Assembly: GCF_001399755.1 (NCBI RefSeq)
Contig: NZ_LJCP01000005.1
Location: forward strand, 124,001-188,000
Source of the DNA: Thiohalorhabdus denitrificans
GTDB taxonomy: Bacteria > Pseudomonadota > Gammaproteobacteria > Thiohalorhabdales > Thiohalorhabdaceae
Reading direction: 5' to 3'
DNA length: 64,000 nucleotides
Positions 13,428 through 25,275 of this stretch are shown here, one piece after another (position 1 is the stretch's first letter; every line of letters starts with the position of its first letter). The position numbers and the translations under genes were made by a program. The notes under the pieces are model-generated. The model ran no database searches. It saw only the letters and a list, made by a program, of their open reading frames with translations, and was not told the DNA's origin.

Positions 13428-14390
13428 TCAGCCTTCCTCGTCGAAGGAGCCGTACTCCATGAGGCGCCGGTAGCGCTCCTCGAGCAGCTCCTCCACCGGC
13501 AGCGCCAGCAGCCGCTCGGCGTGCCCGGCGAGGATGCCGCTCAGACGCTCGGCCATGGCGTCGGGGTCGCGGTGGGCGCCGCCCAGGGGCTCCTCCACCA
13601 CATCGTCCACCAGGCCGGCCTTGTGCACGCGCTCGGCGGTGATGCCCATGGCCTCCGCGGACTCCTCCGCGCGGCTGCTGTCCTTCCACAGGATGGAGGC
13701 GCAGCCCTCGGGGCTGATCACCGAGTAGGTGGAATACTGCAGCATGAGCACCTGGTCGCCCACCCCGATCCCCAGAGCGCCGCCGCTGCCCCCCTCGCCG
13801 ATGACGGTGGCGATGATGGGGGTGCGCAGGCGGGCCATCTCGCGCAGGTTGCGGGCGATGGCCTCGCTCTGACCGCGTTCCTCGGCGCCCACACCCGGGT
13901 AGGCACCCGGGGTGTCGATGAAGGTGAGCACGGGCAGTCGGAACTTCTCGGCGAGTTTCATCAGGCGCAGGGCCTTGCGGTAGCCCTCCGGACGGGGCAT
14001 GCCGAAGTTGCGCCGGATCTTCTCCTTGGTGTCCCGGCCTTTCTGGTGGCCGATCACCATCACCGAGCGCCCCTCGAGGCGGGCGATGCCGCCGATGATC
14101 GCCGGGTCGTCGCCGAAGGCCCGGTCGCCGTGGAGCTCCCGGAAGCCCTCGAACATGCGGTTCAGGTAGTCCTGGGTGTAGGGCCGCAGCGGGTGCCGGG
14201 CCACCTGGGAGACCTGCCAGGGCGTCAGGCTGCCGTAGATCTTCTCCGTCTGGCGCAGGTTCTTGCGCTCCAGGCGCTCGATTTCCTCACCGATATTGAG
14301 GTCCGGCTCATCGGTGACGTAGCGCAGCTCCTCGATCTTGGCCTCCAGCTCCGCGATCGGCTGCTCGAAATCGAGAAAACGATTATTCAT
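13428..14390 (-). CDS. accA: Acetyl-CoA carboxylase carboxyltransferase subunit alpha
   Basis: With AccD it transfers the carboxyl group from biotin to acetyl-CoA, giving malonyl-CoA for fatty acid synthesis. 320 residues, the normal size. [27 protein letters not shown]-type ([20 protein letters not shown]), [38 protein letters not shown] and [20 protein letters not shown] are characteristic. A promoter candidate lies in the 178-base gap after dnaE, so accA-tilS-pyrG-kdsA-eno may be partly independent of the upstream genes. Confidence 0.96.
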   Translation of the reverse strand: MNNRFLDFEQPIAELEAKIEELRYVTDEPDLNIGEEIERLERKNLRQTEKIYGSLTPWQVSQVARHPLRPYTQDYLNRMFEGFRELHGDRAFGDDPAIIGGIARLEGRSVMVIGHQKGRDTKEKIRRNFGMPRPEGYRKALRLMKLAEKFRLPVLTFIDTPGAYPGVGAEERGQSEAIARNLREMARLRTPIIATVIGEGGSGGALGIGVGDQVLMLQYSTYSVISPEGCASILWKDSSRAEESAEAMGITAERVHKAGLVDDVVEEPLGGAHRDPDAMAERLSGILAGHAERLLALPVEELLEERYRRLMEYGSFDEEG

Positions 14391-14479
14391 GCCCAGGCGT
14401 CCTCGTTTGCCAACCCTTTTGGGGCCCGTTGGGCGGACCCTCCCCCTTTTTTCCCGCGAGAGGCCGCATAAACCGTCGG

Positions 14480-14509
14480 ATTATAACCGGGGCGGTGGGG
14501 TATTGAAAA
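14480..14509 (-). promoter_or_regulatory. Candidate sigma-70 promoter of accA
   Basis: Minus strand TTTTCA (14509-14504), 18 bases, then the perfect -10 TATAAT (14485-14480), about 90 bases upstream of the accA ATG in the dnaE-accA gap. The rest of the gap holds no gene. Confidence 0.5.
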
Positions 14510-14568
14510 ACGTCCCGGCGCGTCGCCGCCGCACACCGCCCGACACGGGGCTTTTGAGGCGGTGCGCC

Positions 14569-18084
<3,516 letters not shown>

Positions 18085-18177
18085 GGGTCGTGGCACCCGC
18101 TCGCGACGTGGATGGTGGGGTTCGCCCATGGGGCGGAACGCGACTCGGCGGGCGGGGCGGTGTCCCGCCGCCGGGAC

Positions 18178-18846
18178 TTACTCCCGTGCGTTCCGGCTCA
18201 CTACTTTAAAGGAACGCCGATGGATGGGCGAGGGTCCCAGGCGCTCCAGGGCCGCCCGGTGGGCCGCGGTGCCGTAGCCCTTGTGGGCGGCGAAGCCGTA
18301 GCCCGGATAGCGCGTGTCGTGCTCGGCCATCCAGCGGTCCCGGGTGACCTTGGCGAGGATGGAGGCGGCGGAGATGGCCGCGTCGCTGAGGTCGCCGCCG
18401 ACGAGGCACGCCGCGTCCGGCAGCCCCGCGGGTCGGCTGTTGCCGTCGATGCGTACCCGGCAGCTCGAAAGACCAATGGCGGCCACCGCCCGCTCCATGG
18501 CCCGGTGGGTGGCCTGCAGGATGTTCACCGCGTCGATCTCGCCGGGCTCCGCCCAGCCCAGCCCGGCGGCGGCCGCCCCCTCCAGCAGGGCGTCGTGGAG
18601 GGCCTCCCGCCGCTTGGCCGAAAGCTTCTTGGAGTCGGTGAGCCCCAGCACCGGGTTGGGCTCGGCCAGGACCACCGCCGCGGCCACCACCGGGCCCGCC
18701 AGGGGGCCCCGCCCGGCCTCGTCCACCCCCACCACGGGGTCCGCGGGCAGGCCAGCCCCGTCCGGGGCCACCAGGACCCGGCGGCAGCCCCCTTCCGGCT
18801 CCTCCAGGGGCATGCCCAGCTGGGCGGGAGGCTCCTGCGCGGACAC
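18178..18846 (-). CDS. rnhB: Ribonuclease HII
   Basis: Removes ribonucleotides and RNA-DNA hybrids from DNA. About 222 residues. VVGVDEAGRGPLAGPVVAAA carries the first catalytic Asp-Glu pair, LTDSKKLSAKRREAL follows, and DAAISAASILAKVTRDRWM holds further active-site residues. The best start is GTG at 18846: it lies three bases after the lpxB stop codon and is preceded by GGGAGGGG at ideal spacing, whereas the internal ATG at 18813 has no ribosome binding site. Last envelope-linked gene before dnaE. Confidence 0.94.
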   Translation of the reverse strand: MSAQEPPAQLGMPLEEPEGGCRRVLVAPDGAGLPADPVVGVDEAGRGPLAGPVVAAAVVLAEPNPVLGLTDSKKLSAKRREALHDALLEGAAAAGLGWAEPGEIDAVNILQATHRAMERAVAAIGLSSCRVRIDGNSRPAGLPDAACLVGGDLSDAAISAASILAKVTRDRWMAEHDTRYPGYGFAAHKGYGTAAHRAALERLGPSPIHRRSFKVVSRNARE

Positions 18847-18848
18847 CG

Positions 18849-20048
18849 CTACCCCTCCCGCCGGATGTGGCCGAGCACCACCTCGGCGGCCCGGGCGGAG
18901 GGGTTCTCGCCCAGGGTGGCCCGGACCCCGGCCAGGTCCCGCCGCGCCCGCTCGCGGGCGGCGGGATCCGCCAGGTAGCGCCCCAGCTCCTCGGACACGC
19001 GGCCCGGCTCGGCGTCGTCCTGGATCAGCTCGGGGGCCACCTCGCGTCCGGCCACCAGGTTCACCATGCCGATGTGGGGCACTTTGATCAGGCGCTGGGC
19101 CAGCCAGAAGGTCACCGGCGACAGCTTGTAGAGCACCACCAGGGGGGTGCCCACCACCGCCGTCTCCAGGGTGGCCGTGCCCGAGGTCACCGCCGCGCAA
19201 TCGGCGGCCGCCGCTGCGGAAAGGCTGTCCGTCACGCGGTGGAAGTTGGGCGGCTGGTACTCCGTGAGCAGCTCGTCGAGCACCTCGCCCACCGCCGGCC
19301 CGGCCACCGGCAGCACGAAATGGGCGTCGGGAAAGCGCTCCCCCAGCAGCTCGGCCGCCCGCAGCAGGACCGGGCCCATGCGCAGCACCTCGGAGCGGCG
19401 GCTGCCGGGGAGCAGGGCCACCACCGGGGCCTCCCCGGGCACCTCGAGCGCCGCCCGGGCCTGAGCCTGCTCCGGAACGGCCGGGATGCGCTCGATGAGG
19501 GGGTTGCCCACGTAGGTGACGGGCACCCCTGCCTGCTCGTAGACCTCGGTCTCGAACGGGAAGATGACCATCATGTGATCGACAATGCGGCCGATCTTGT
19601 GCACCCGGCCGCGCCGCCAGGCCCAGACCTGGGGGCTCACGTAGTAGACCACCGGGATGCCCAGCTTATGGGCGACCTTGGCCAGGCGCAGGTTGAAGTC
19701 GGGGGCGTCCACGCACACCAGGAGGTCCGGCGGCGCCTCCTTGAGTCGGGCCTTCAGCCCCTTGAATACCCGGCGTATGTCGCCGAAGTGGCGCAGCACC
19801 TCGGTCATGCCCACCACGGCAAGCTGATCGGAGGGGAACAGGGCCCGGCAGCCGGCGGCCTCCATGGCCGGCCCCGCCACCCCTTCGAAGTGGACCTCCG
19901 GCTCCCGCCCCCGCACCTCGCGGATCAGACCGGCGGCGATGCGGTCCCCGGAGGCCTCCCCGGCCACCACCATGACCCGGCGCCTGCCCGCCCCGGCCAA
20001 GGGGGTATGCCCGGCCGTTTCGGACACCGGCGCGGAGACCCCGCTCAC
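18849..20048 (-). CDS. lpxB: Lipid-A-disaccharide synthase
   Basis: Glycosyltransferase joining UDP-2,3-diacylglucosamine and lipid X to form the tetraacyl disaccharide of lipid A, at the inner face of the inner membrane. 399 residues from a GTG start that overlaps the aminotransferase stop as GTGA. VMVVAGEASGDRIAAGLIRE, CVDAPDFNLRLAKVAHKLGI, YYVSPQVWAWRRGR and LLPGSRRSEV are LpxB blocks. If the upstream gnnA/gnnB-like genes work as proposed, its substrates would carry amide instead of ester chains at position 3. Confidence 0.96.
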   Translation of the reverse strand: MSGVSAPVSETAGHTPLAGAGRRRVMVVAGEASGDRIAAGLIREVRGREPEVHFEGVAGPAMEAAGCRALFPSDQLAVVGMTEVLRHFGDIRRVFKGLKARLKEAPPDLLVCVDAPDFNLRLAKVAHKLGIPVVYYVSPQVWAWRRGRVHKIGRIVDHMMVIFPFETEVYEQAGVPVTYVGNPLIERIPAVPEQAQARAALEVPGEAPVVALLPGSRRSEVLRMGPVLLRAAELLGERFPDAHFVLPVAGPAVGEVLDELLTEYQPPNFHRVTDSLSAAAAADCAAVTSGTATLETAVVGTPLVVLYKLSPVTFWLAQRLIKVPHIGMVNLVAGREVAPELIQDDAEPGRVSEELGRYLADPAARERARRDLAGVRATLGENPSARAAEVVLGHIRREG

Positions 20049-21145
20049 GGCCGGGCCGTCTCCGCCACCACGGCGGCGATGCGCTCCACGTCCTCCTTGG
20101 CCAGCTCGGGGAACATGGGCAGGGCCAGAACCCGCTCGGCGAGCTCCTCGGCCACCGGGCAGGAGGCCCCGCCGGCGGCCTCGGCGAAGGCGGGCTGCCG
20201 GTGGAGCGGCACGGCGTAGTAGACCGCCGAGGCGATATCCGCGGCCTGCAGGGCCGCCTTGATCTCGTCGCGGTTCGCCGCCTGGAGCACGAACTGGTGG
20301 TAGACGTGGGCGCCCTCCTCCACCTCGGCCGGCAGGGTCACCGGCGCGTCGGCCAGGTGGCGCCGGTAGGCCATGGCCACCCGCCGCCGCCCCTCGTTGT
20401 AGGCGCGGATGCGCTTGAGCTTGGCGCGCAGCACCACCGCCTGCAGCTCGTCGAGGCGGCTGTTGAAGCCCAGCTCGTCGTGGTAGTAGGGCCGGCTGGA
20501 GCCGTGGTTGCGCAGGCGCAGAAGGCGGTCGGCCACGGCCTCGTCGTTGGTGGTGATCAGGCCACCGTCGCCCGCCCCGCCCAGGTTCTTGCTGGGGAAG
20601 AAGCTGAAGGCGCCCGCCACCCCCCAGGCCCCCGTGGTGCGCCCGCCGCGGGCCGCGCCGAAGCTCTGGGCGCAGTCCTCGACGATGGTCAGGCCGTGCT
20701 CCTCGGCCACCGCGCCCAGGGCCTCCATGTCCACCGGCTGGCCGAACAGGTGCACGGGCAGCAGGGCCCGGGTGCGCGGGGTTACCGCCGCCGCCACCGC
20801 CTCGGGGTCGAGGTTGTAGCTCTCCCGGTCCACGTCGGCGAACACCGGGCGCGCCCCCACGTAGAGGATGGCCTCGGCGGTGGCGGCGAAGGTGAAGGGG
20901 GTGGTGATCACCTCATCGCCCGGACCCACCCCGGCCGCCAGCAGGGCCAGATGGAGGGCGTCCGTTCCCGAGGCCACCCCCACGGCCCGCTGCACGCCGA
21001 GGAACCCGGCGGCCTCCTCCTCGAAGGCCTTGCCGCGCGGGCCCATGATGAACTGGCCCGTCTCGAGGACCTCGCGGATCTCGGGCTCCACCTCTTCCAT
21101 GAGGGTGGCCATCTGCCCCTTCAGGTCCACCATGGGGATGCTCAC
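20045..21145 (-). CDS. gnnB: DegT/DnrJ-family PLP aminotransferase, probable UDP-sugar 3-aminotransferase (GnnB-like)
   Basis: PLP-dependent nucleotide-sugar aminotransferase of the DegT/DnrJ/EryC1/StrS class. 366 residues. VASGTDALHLALLAAGVGPG, PVHLFGQPVDMEAL, EDCAQSFGA, and FSFFPSKNLGGAGDGGLI with the PLP-binding Lys are clear; LGFNSRLDELQAVVLRAKL is the usual C-terminal block. It sits between lpxB and a Gfo/Idh/MocA dehydrogenase with four-base overlaps on both sides. Acidithiobacillus ferrooxidans has gnnA and gnnB between lpxA and lpxB, making UDP-2-acetamido-3-amino-2,3-dideoxyglucose; context points to the same role. Substrate is inferred; another 3- or 4-aminosugar is possible. Confidence 0.8.
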   Translation of the reverse strand: MSIPMVDLKGQMATLMEEVEPEIREVLETGQFIMGPRGKAFEEEAAGFLGVQRAVGVASGTDALHLALLAAGVGPGDEVITTPFTFAATAEAILYVGARPVFADVDRESYNLDPEAVAAAVTPRTRALLPVHLFGQPVDMEALGAVAEEHGLTIVEDCAQSFGAARGGRTTGAWGVAGAFSFFPSKNLGGAGDGGLITTNDEAVADRLLRLRNHGSSRPYYHDELGFNSRLDELQAVVLRAKLKRIRAYNEGRRRVAMAYRRHLADAPVTLPAEVEEGAHVYHQFVLQAANRDEIKAALQAADIASAVYYAVPLHRQPAFAEAAGGASCPVAEELAERVLALPMFPELAKEDVERIAAVVAETARP

Positions 21146-22137
21146 GACCGGACCTCCTCAAGGTCGGCGGGAATGCCGTATTGCTGGAAGTGCTCGTCGA
21201 TGGCGGCGCGCACCCGCAGCCCCAGGTCCAGGGCGTCCCGACCCTCGATGCCGGAGACGCCGATGGTGGGCTCGCCGCGGCAGGCGGCCAGGAAGATGTC
21301 CACCTCCTCGGCGAGCAGGTCGGCGCTCTCCAGGGTCTCCTGGTCGCCCCGGGCGCCCGGCACGGGGCCCTCGGCCGCCCCCTCGTCCAGCTCGTAGACC
21401 CCCATGGCCCCCTCGACGAAGTCCAGGGACACGTAGCGGTGGGGCTGGAACATCCGCACCTCGCGAACCTGCTTGCGGGCCACCCGGGAGGCGGTGACGT
21501 TGGCGACCGCGCCGTTGGCGAAGGCGATGCGGGCATTGGCCATGTCGACCTTGTCGGTGACCACCGGGATGCCGATGGCGCGCACCTCTACCACCGGGGA
21601 CTGCACCCAGTGGAGGATCAGATCCAGGTCGTGGACCATCAGGTCCAGGATCACGTCGATGTCCAGGGAGCGCGGCTGGAAGGAGTTGAGGCGGTTGGCC
21701 TCCACGTAGCGGGGCGGCTGGCGGTCCCAGCCCTGCTCCCCGATCCGCCGCACCCCGGGGTGGAAGCGCAGCAGGTGGCCGGCCTGAAGGACCTTGCCGG
21801 CCCGGTCCGCGGCGTCGATGAGGGCGTCGGCCTCCTCCAGGGTCGCGGCGATGGGCTTCTCCATCAGCACGTTGACCCCGGCGTCCAGGGCGGCCACGCC
21901 AATCTCCCGGTGCATCTCGGTGGGGGCGGCGACGGTGATCACATCCACCTGCTCCAGCAGGGCGGGCAGGTCCTCGAAGACCCGGCACCCCGTCTCCTCG
22001 GCCACCTCCGCCGCCCGGCCGGCGTCCGCGTCGATCAGTCCCACCAGCTCGGCCCGGGGGTTCGCGGCGTATTTCTGGGCGTGGTACCGACCCAGGCTGC
22101 CGACCCCGACCACCCCTGCTCGCAATGGCTCACTCAT
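21142..22137 (-). CDS. gnnA: Gfo/Idh/MocA-family dehydrogenase, probable UDP-GlcNAc 3-dehydrogenase (GnnA-like)
   Basis: NAD-dependent sugar dehydrogenase; in the proposed pathway it oxidises the 3-hydroxyl of UDP-GlcNAc for transamination by the next gene. 331 residues. The Rossmann motif AGVVGVGSLGRYHAQKYA is at the N-terminus, the family EKP motif is in VLMEKPIAATLEEAD, and GHLLRFHPGVRRI and ILDLMVHDLDLILHWV are typical of the C-terminal domain. Its ATG overlaps the lpxI stop (ATGA). Placement inside the lpx run is the main evidence for substrate. Confidence 0.8.
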   Translation of the reverse strand: MSEPLRAGVVGVGSLGRYHAQKYAANPRAELVGLIDADAGRAAEVAEETGCRVFEDLPALLEQVDVITVAAPTEMHREIGVAALDAGVNVLMEKPIAATLEEADALIDAADRAGKVLQAGHLLRFHPGVRRIGEQGWDRQPPRYVEANRLNSFQPRSLDIDVILDLMVHDLDLILHWVQSPVVEVRAIGIPVVTDKVDMANARIAFANGAVANVTASRVARKQVREVRMFQPHRYVSLDFVEGAMGVYELDEGAAEGPVPGARGDQETLESADLLAEEVDIFLAACRGEPTIGVSGIEGRDALDLGLRVRAAIDEHFQQYGIPADLEEVRS

Positions 22138-22997
22138 GATGGTATGCGGCTCCCTTCCCCCCCGCCGACGTGCGCCAGCGGATCCTCAAGTACGATGCTG
22201 ATGCCCGCCGCATCGGCGGCGGCCACCATCTCCGCCTGGTCCAGCACCAGGGTCATCCCCGCCTCCAGGGCCAGGCAGGTGGCCCCCGCCTCGGCCATCA
22301 CCTCGACGGTATCCACGCCCACGGTGGGCACGTCGAAGCGGACGTCCTGTCCGGGCTTGGCCACCTTCACCACGGTGACCCCGCCCCCGCCCAGGCTGCC
22401 GCCGCGGCGGATGGCCTCGTCGGTGCCCTCGATGGCTTCCACGGCCATGACGGAGCGCTTCTTGATCACCACGCTCTGGCCGATGTCCTGGCCCGCGATG
22501 CTCTTGGCCAGCTCCCAGCCGAAGGCGATGTCCCCCTGCTCGGTCTTATCGGGATCGCGGCGGGTCAGGACCCCCGGCCCCGGAAGGAGCTCGCCGGCGT
22601 GCTCGATGGAGGAGACCAAGCGGATCCCGGCGCGGTCCAGCTCGCTCGCCACCGCCCCCAGCAGGGTGTCGTCCTTGAAGTCGGGGGCGCGGGCCATGAG
22701 CTTTACGGCGCGCAGGTCGGGGCGGAGCTTATAGATCCGGGTCTTGTGGACTTTGCCGGCCATGACGGCCTCTTCCACGCCCGCCTTGCGGAAGGCCTCG
22801 ATGAGCTTGCCCAGCTGGCCGAGGCGCAGCCAGGTCAGCTCGTCCACGTGGGCACGGATGTCCGGGTCGCTCTCCTCGCGGATGGCCGCGCAGAAAACCC
22901 GGTATCCCTGGGCCCGCAGGCTGTCGGCGTAGAGGAGGGGGAAGCGCCCGTAGCCGGCGATCAGGCCGATCACCGGGGCGCCCGCCCCGCCGGTCAC
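22134..22997 (-). CDS. lpxI: UDP-2,3-diacylglucosamine pyrophosphatase LpxI
   Basis: Hydrolyses UDP-2,3-diacylglucosamine to lipid X and UMP, the fourth step of lipid A synthesis, replacing LpxH. 287 residues. GLIAGYGRFPLLYADSLRAQ at the N-terminus, VEEAVMAGKVHKTRIYKL, and the C-terminal GGVTVVKVAKPGQDVRFDVP and VMAEAGATCLALEAGMTLVL match the LpxI (former DUF1009) family. It lies between lpxA and the gnnA-like gene, overlapping both by four bases. LpxI is best known from alphaproteobacteria; gammaproteobacteria mostly use LpxH. Confidence 0.9.
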   Translation of the reverse strand: MTGGAGAPVIGLIAGYGRFPLLYADSLRAQGYRVFCAAIREESDPDIRAHVDELTWLRLGQLGKLIEAFRKAGVEEAVMAGKVHKTRIYKLRPDLRAVKLMARAPDFKDDTLLGAVASELDRAGIRLVSSIEHAGELLPGPGVLTRRDPDKTEQGDIAFGWELAKSIAGQDIGQSVVIKKRSVMAVEAIEGTDEAIRRGGSLGGGGVTVVKVAKPGQDVRFDVPTVGVDTVEVMAEAGATCLALEAGMTLVLDQAEMVAAADAAGISIVLEDPLAHVGGGEGSRIPS

Positions 22998-23767
22998 CGC
23001 ACCACCCCCCGCTCGGACTGGCGCAGGAAGTCCATGACCTGCCGCACCTCGGCGATCTCGGCGTCCGCCGTCGCCTCCAGCTCCGCCAAGGCCTGCTCCC
23101 GCGGCCGGCGCTTGTGGAACAGGGCCTTGAAGGCCCGCTTGAGGCCGTCCACCGTCTCCTTGGAGAAGCCGGCCCGGTCCAGGCCGACGGTGTTGGGTCC
23201 GTACAGGCGGGCCCGGTTACCGGCCACGGAGGCGAAGGGGGGGACATCCATGGAGACCGCCGAGGCCCCGCCGACGAAGGCGTACGGGCCGATGTGGCAG
23301 AACTGGTGCACCGCCGTCATGCCGCCGATGATGGCGTGCTCGCCCACGGTGACATGCCCGGCGAGGGTGACGGCGTTGGACAGCACCACGTGGTCCCCCA
23401 CCTGGCAGTCGTGGGCCACGTGCACGTAGGCCATCACCAGGACGTCCGAGCCCACCCGGGTCACGCCGCCCCCCTCCTCGGTACCGAGGTGGAGCGTGGC
23501 GGACTCGCGGATGATGGTGTCCGCCCCGATCTCCAGATAGGTCGCACCGCCGCCGTACTTCTTGTCCTGGGGCGGAGCGCCCACGGAGGCGAACTGGAAG
23601 ATCTGGACGCCGGGGCCGATCCGGGTGTTGCCCTGGATGACCACATGGGGACCGATCCAGGCCCCCGCGCCGATGGATACGTTCGGGCCGATGACGGAAA
23701 AAGGGCCCACCTCCACGTCCGAGGCCAGATCCGCTGCGGGATCCACCCATGCCGTTTCGTGAATCAT
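22994..23767 (-). CDS. lpxA: UDP-N-acetylglucosamine acyltransferase
   Basis: First enzyme of lipid A synthesis, a left-handed beta-helix trimer that transfers a 3-hydroxyacyl chain from ACP. 257 residues with many hexapeptide repeats. The catalytic His is in VHVAHDC (about residue 119, E. coli H125). The position equal to E. coli G173, the chain-length ruler, is Gly (about residue 167), suggesting C14 chains. The acceptor-site triad N198/E200/R204 of E. coli reads N192/V194/R198 here, so Glu is lost; this may reflect an altered acceptor such as UDP-GlcNAc3N. Confidence 0.95.
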   Translation of the reverse strand: MIHETAWVDPAADLASDVEVGPFSVIGPNVSIGAGAWIGPHVVIQGNTRIGPGVQIFQFASVGAPPQDKKYGGGATYLEIGADTIIRESATLHLGTEEGGGVTRVGSDVLVMAYVHVAHDCQVGDHVVLSNAVTLAGHVTVGEHAIIGGMTAVHQFCHIGPYAFVGGASAVSMDVPPFASVAGNRARLYGPNTVGLDRAGFSKETVDGLKRAFKALFHKRRPREQALAELEATADAEIAEVRQVMDFLRQSERGVVR

Positions 23768-23771
23768 GCTC

Positions 23772-24224
23772 TCAATCCGCCGTGATGGTCGCCATGAGCT
23801 GGGCGTCGGCGGCCCGCTCGTCGTCCACGTAGGCCGCGGCGTCGAACTGCCAGACCTTCCCCCGGTGCTTGGTCACAGCCACCTCCATCCGCAGTTGGTC
23901 CCCCGGCACCACGGGCTTGCGGAAGCGGGCCTTGTCGATCCCCATGAAGTAGACGTGCTTGTCCTGGGTGGCCTCGGGCTCGGACTTGCAGGCCAGCAGG
24001 CCGCCCACCTGGACCAGGGCCTCGACGATGAGCACCCCCGGCATGATCGGGAAGTCCGGGAAATGGCCCTCGAAGAACGGCTCGTTGAAGGTGACGTTCT
24101 TGATGGCCGTCATCCGTTCGCCCGGCTCCCACTCCAGGATCCGGTCCACCAGCAGAAAGGGGTAGCGGTGAGGCAGGTACTGCAGGATGCCCTCGATCCC
24201 CAGGTCGTCCGATCTCGCCTCCAC
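23772..24224 (-). CDS. fabZ: 3-hydroxyacyl-[acyl-carrier-protein] dehydratase FabZ
   Basis: Dehydrates beta-hydroxyacyl-ACP in fatty acid elongation and competes with LpxA and LpxD for 3-hydroxyacyl-ACP. 150 residues with a hot-dog fold: [20 protein letters not shown] contains the catalytic His, and [20 protein letters not shown] contains the catalytic Glu region. It sits between lpxD and lpxA with gaps of one and four bases, the usual order. Confidence 0.96.
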   Translation of the reverse strand: MEARSDDLGIEGILQYLPHRYPFLLVDRILEWEPGERMTAIKNVTFNEPFFEGHFPDFPIMPGVLIVEALVQVGGLLACKSEPEATQDKHVYFMGIDKARFRKPVVPGDQLRMEVAVTKHRGKVWQFDAAAYVDDERAADAQLMATITAD

Positions 24225-24225
24225 T

Positions 24226-25275
24226 TTAGGAATCTCCTTCTTCAGGGTTTCGCTTCTCCGCCCGCTCCAGGGCCCTCAACCGCTCCCGAAAGGAGCTCAG
24301 CTGGCGCAGCGAGGCTTGCTCTCGCCGCCAGTCATTGTGCGGTTGATGCGGAAAGCCGGCGTAGACGCCGGGCTTGTCGATGCTGCTGATAACTCCGGCC
24401 TTGGCGCCGATGGTGGTTTCGGGAGCCACATGCAGGTGCCCGGCAATCCCGGCCTGGGCGGCCACGGTACAGTGCTCCCCCAGCTCGGCACTGCCCGCGA
24501 GCCCCGCCAAGCCCGAGATGACGCAATGCGCCCCGATTCGGCAGTTGTGGCCAATCTGCACCAGGTTATCGACCTTGGTGCCCCGGCCCACGCGGGTCTC
24601 CTCAAGGGCCGCGCGATCGATGCAGGTATTGGCGCCGATCTCCACGTCGTCCTCGATCACCACCCGGCCCACCTGGGGGATCTTTCGGTAGGCGCGCCCC
24701 TCCGGGGCCAGGCCGAATCCGTCGGACCCCAGCACCACCCCCGCGTGGAGGCGGACGCGCCGGCCCAGCTCGGTGCCGGCGTACAGGGTGACATTGGGAC
24801 CCAGGCGGCTATCCGCCCCGACGACGCAGTGGTCGCCCACCACGGTGCCCGCCTCGATCCAGGCCCCCGACTCGATGCGCGCCCCGGCGCCGATCACCAC
24901 CTGGGCCTCCAGGCGGGCGTCCTCCGCCACCTCGGCCCCCGAGCCGAGCACGGCGGTGTGATGGATGCCCGGCTCCGGACGGGCTTCCGGGAAGAGCAGC
25001 TCCAGGGCGCGGGCCCAGGCGGCGTAGGGGTTGTCCGCCACCAGGGCGGTGCCGGGGAATTCCTCGGCGGCCTGCGGGGCGAGGATCACGGCTCCCGCTC
25101 CGGTCCGTGCCAGCTGCTGGCGGTAGCGGGGGTTGGCGAGAAAGGAGAGATCCTCCCCACCCGCTTTCTCCAGGGACGCGGCCCCGGAGATCCGACGGCC
25201 CCCCTCGCCGCGGATCTCCAGGCCCAGCTCGGCCGCCAGCTCCCCCGCCTTCATGGGCTGTCGTGCCTTCGCCAT
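24226..25275 (-). CDS. lpxD: UDP-3-O-(or 3-N-)acylglucosamine N-acyltransferase
   Basis: Adds the second 3-hydroxyacyl chain, on N-2 of the glucosamine, in lipid A synthesis. 349 residues: an N-terminal uridine-binding domain (ELAAELGLEIRGEGGRRISG), then hexapeptide repeats of a left-handed beta-helix, and a C-terminal helix (FRERLRALERAEKR). VQIGHNCRIGAHCVISGLAG includes the catalytic His region. Its start overlaps the skp/ompH stop by one base, and fabZ follows. Confidence 0.95.
   Translation of the reverse strand: MAKARQPMKAGELAAELGLEIRGEGGRRISGAASLEKAGGEDLSFLANPRYRQQLARTGAGAVILAPQAAEEFPGTALVADNPYAAWARALELLFPEARPEPGIHHTAVLGSGAEVAEDARLEAQVVIGAGARIESGAWIEAGTVVGDHCVVGADSRLGPNVTLYAGTELGRRVRLHAGVVLGSDGFGLAPEGRAYRKIPQVGRVVIEDDVEIGANTCIDRAALEETRVGRGTKVDNLVQIGHNCRIGAHCVISGLAGLAGSAELGEHCTVAAQAGIAGHLHVAPETTIGAKAGVISSIDKPGVYAGFPHQPHNDWRREQASLRQLSSFRERLRALERAEKRNPEEGDS

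Noticed and set aside
18813-18813. ATG start for rnhB
   Set aside because: No ribosome binding site; the GTG at 18846 has an ideal one and follows lpxB directly.
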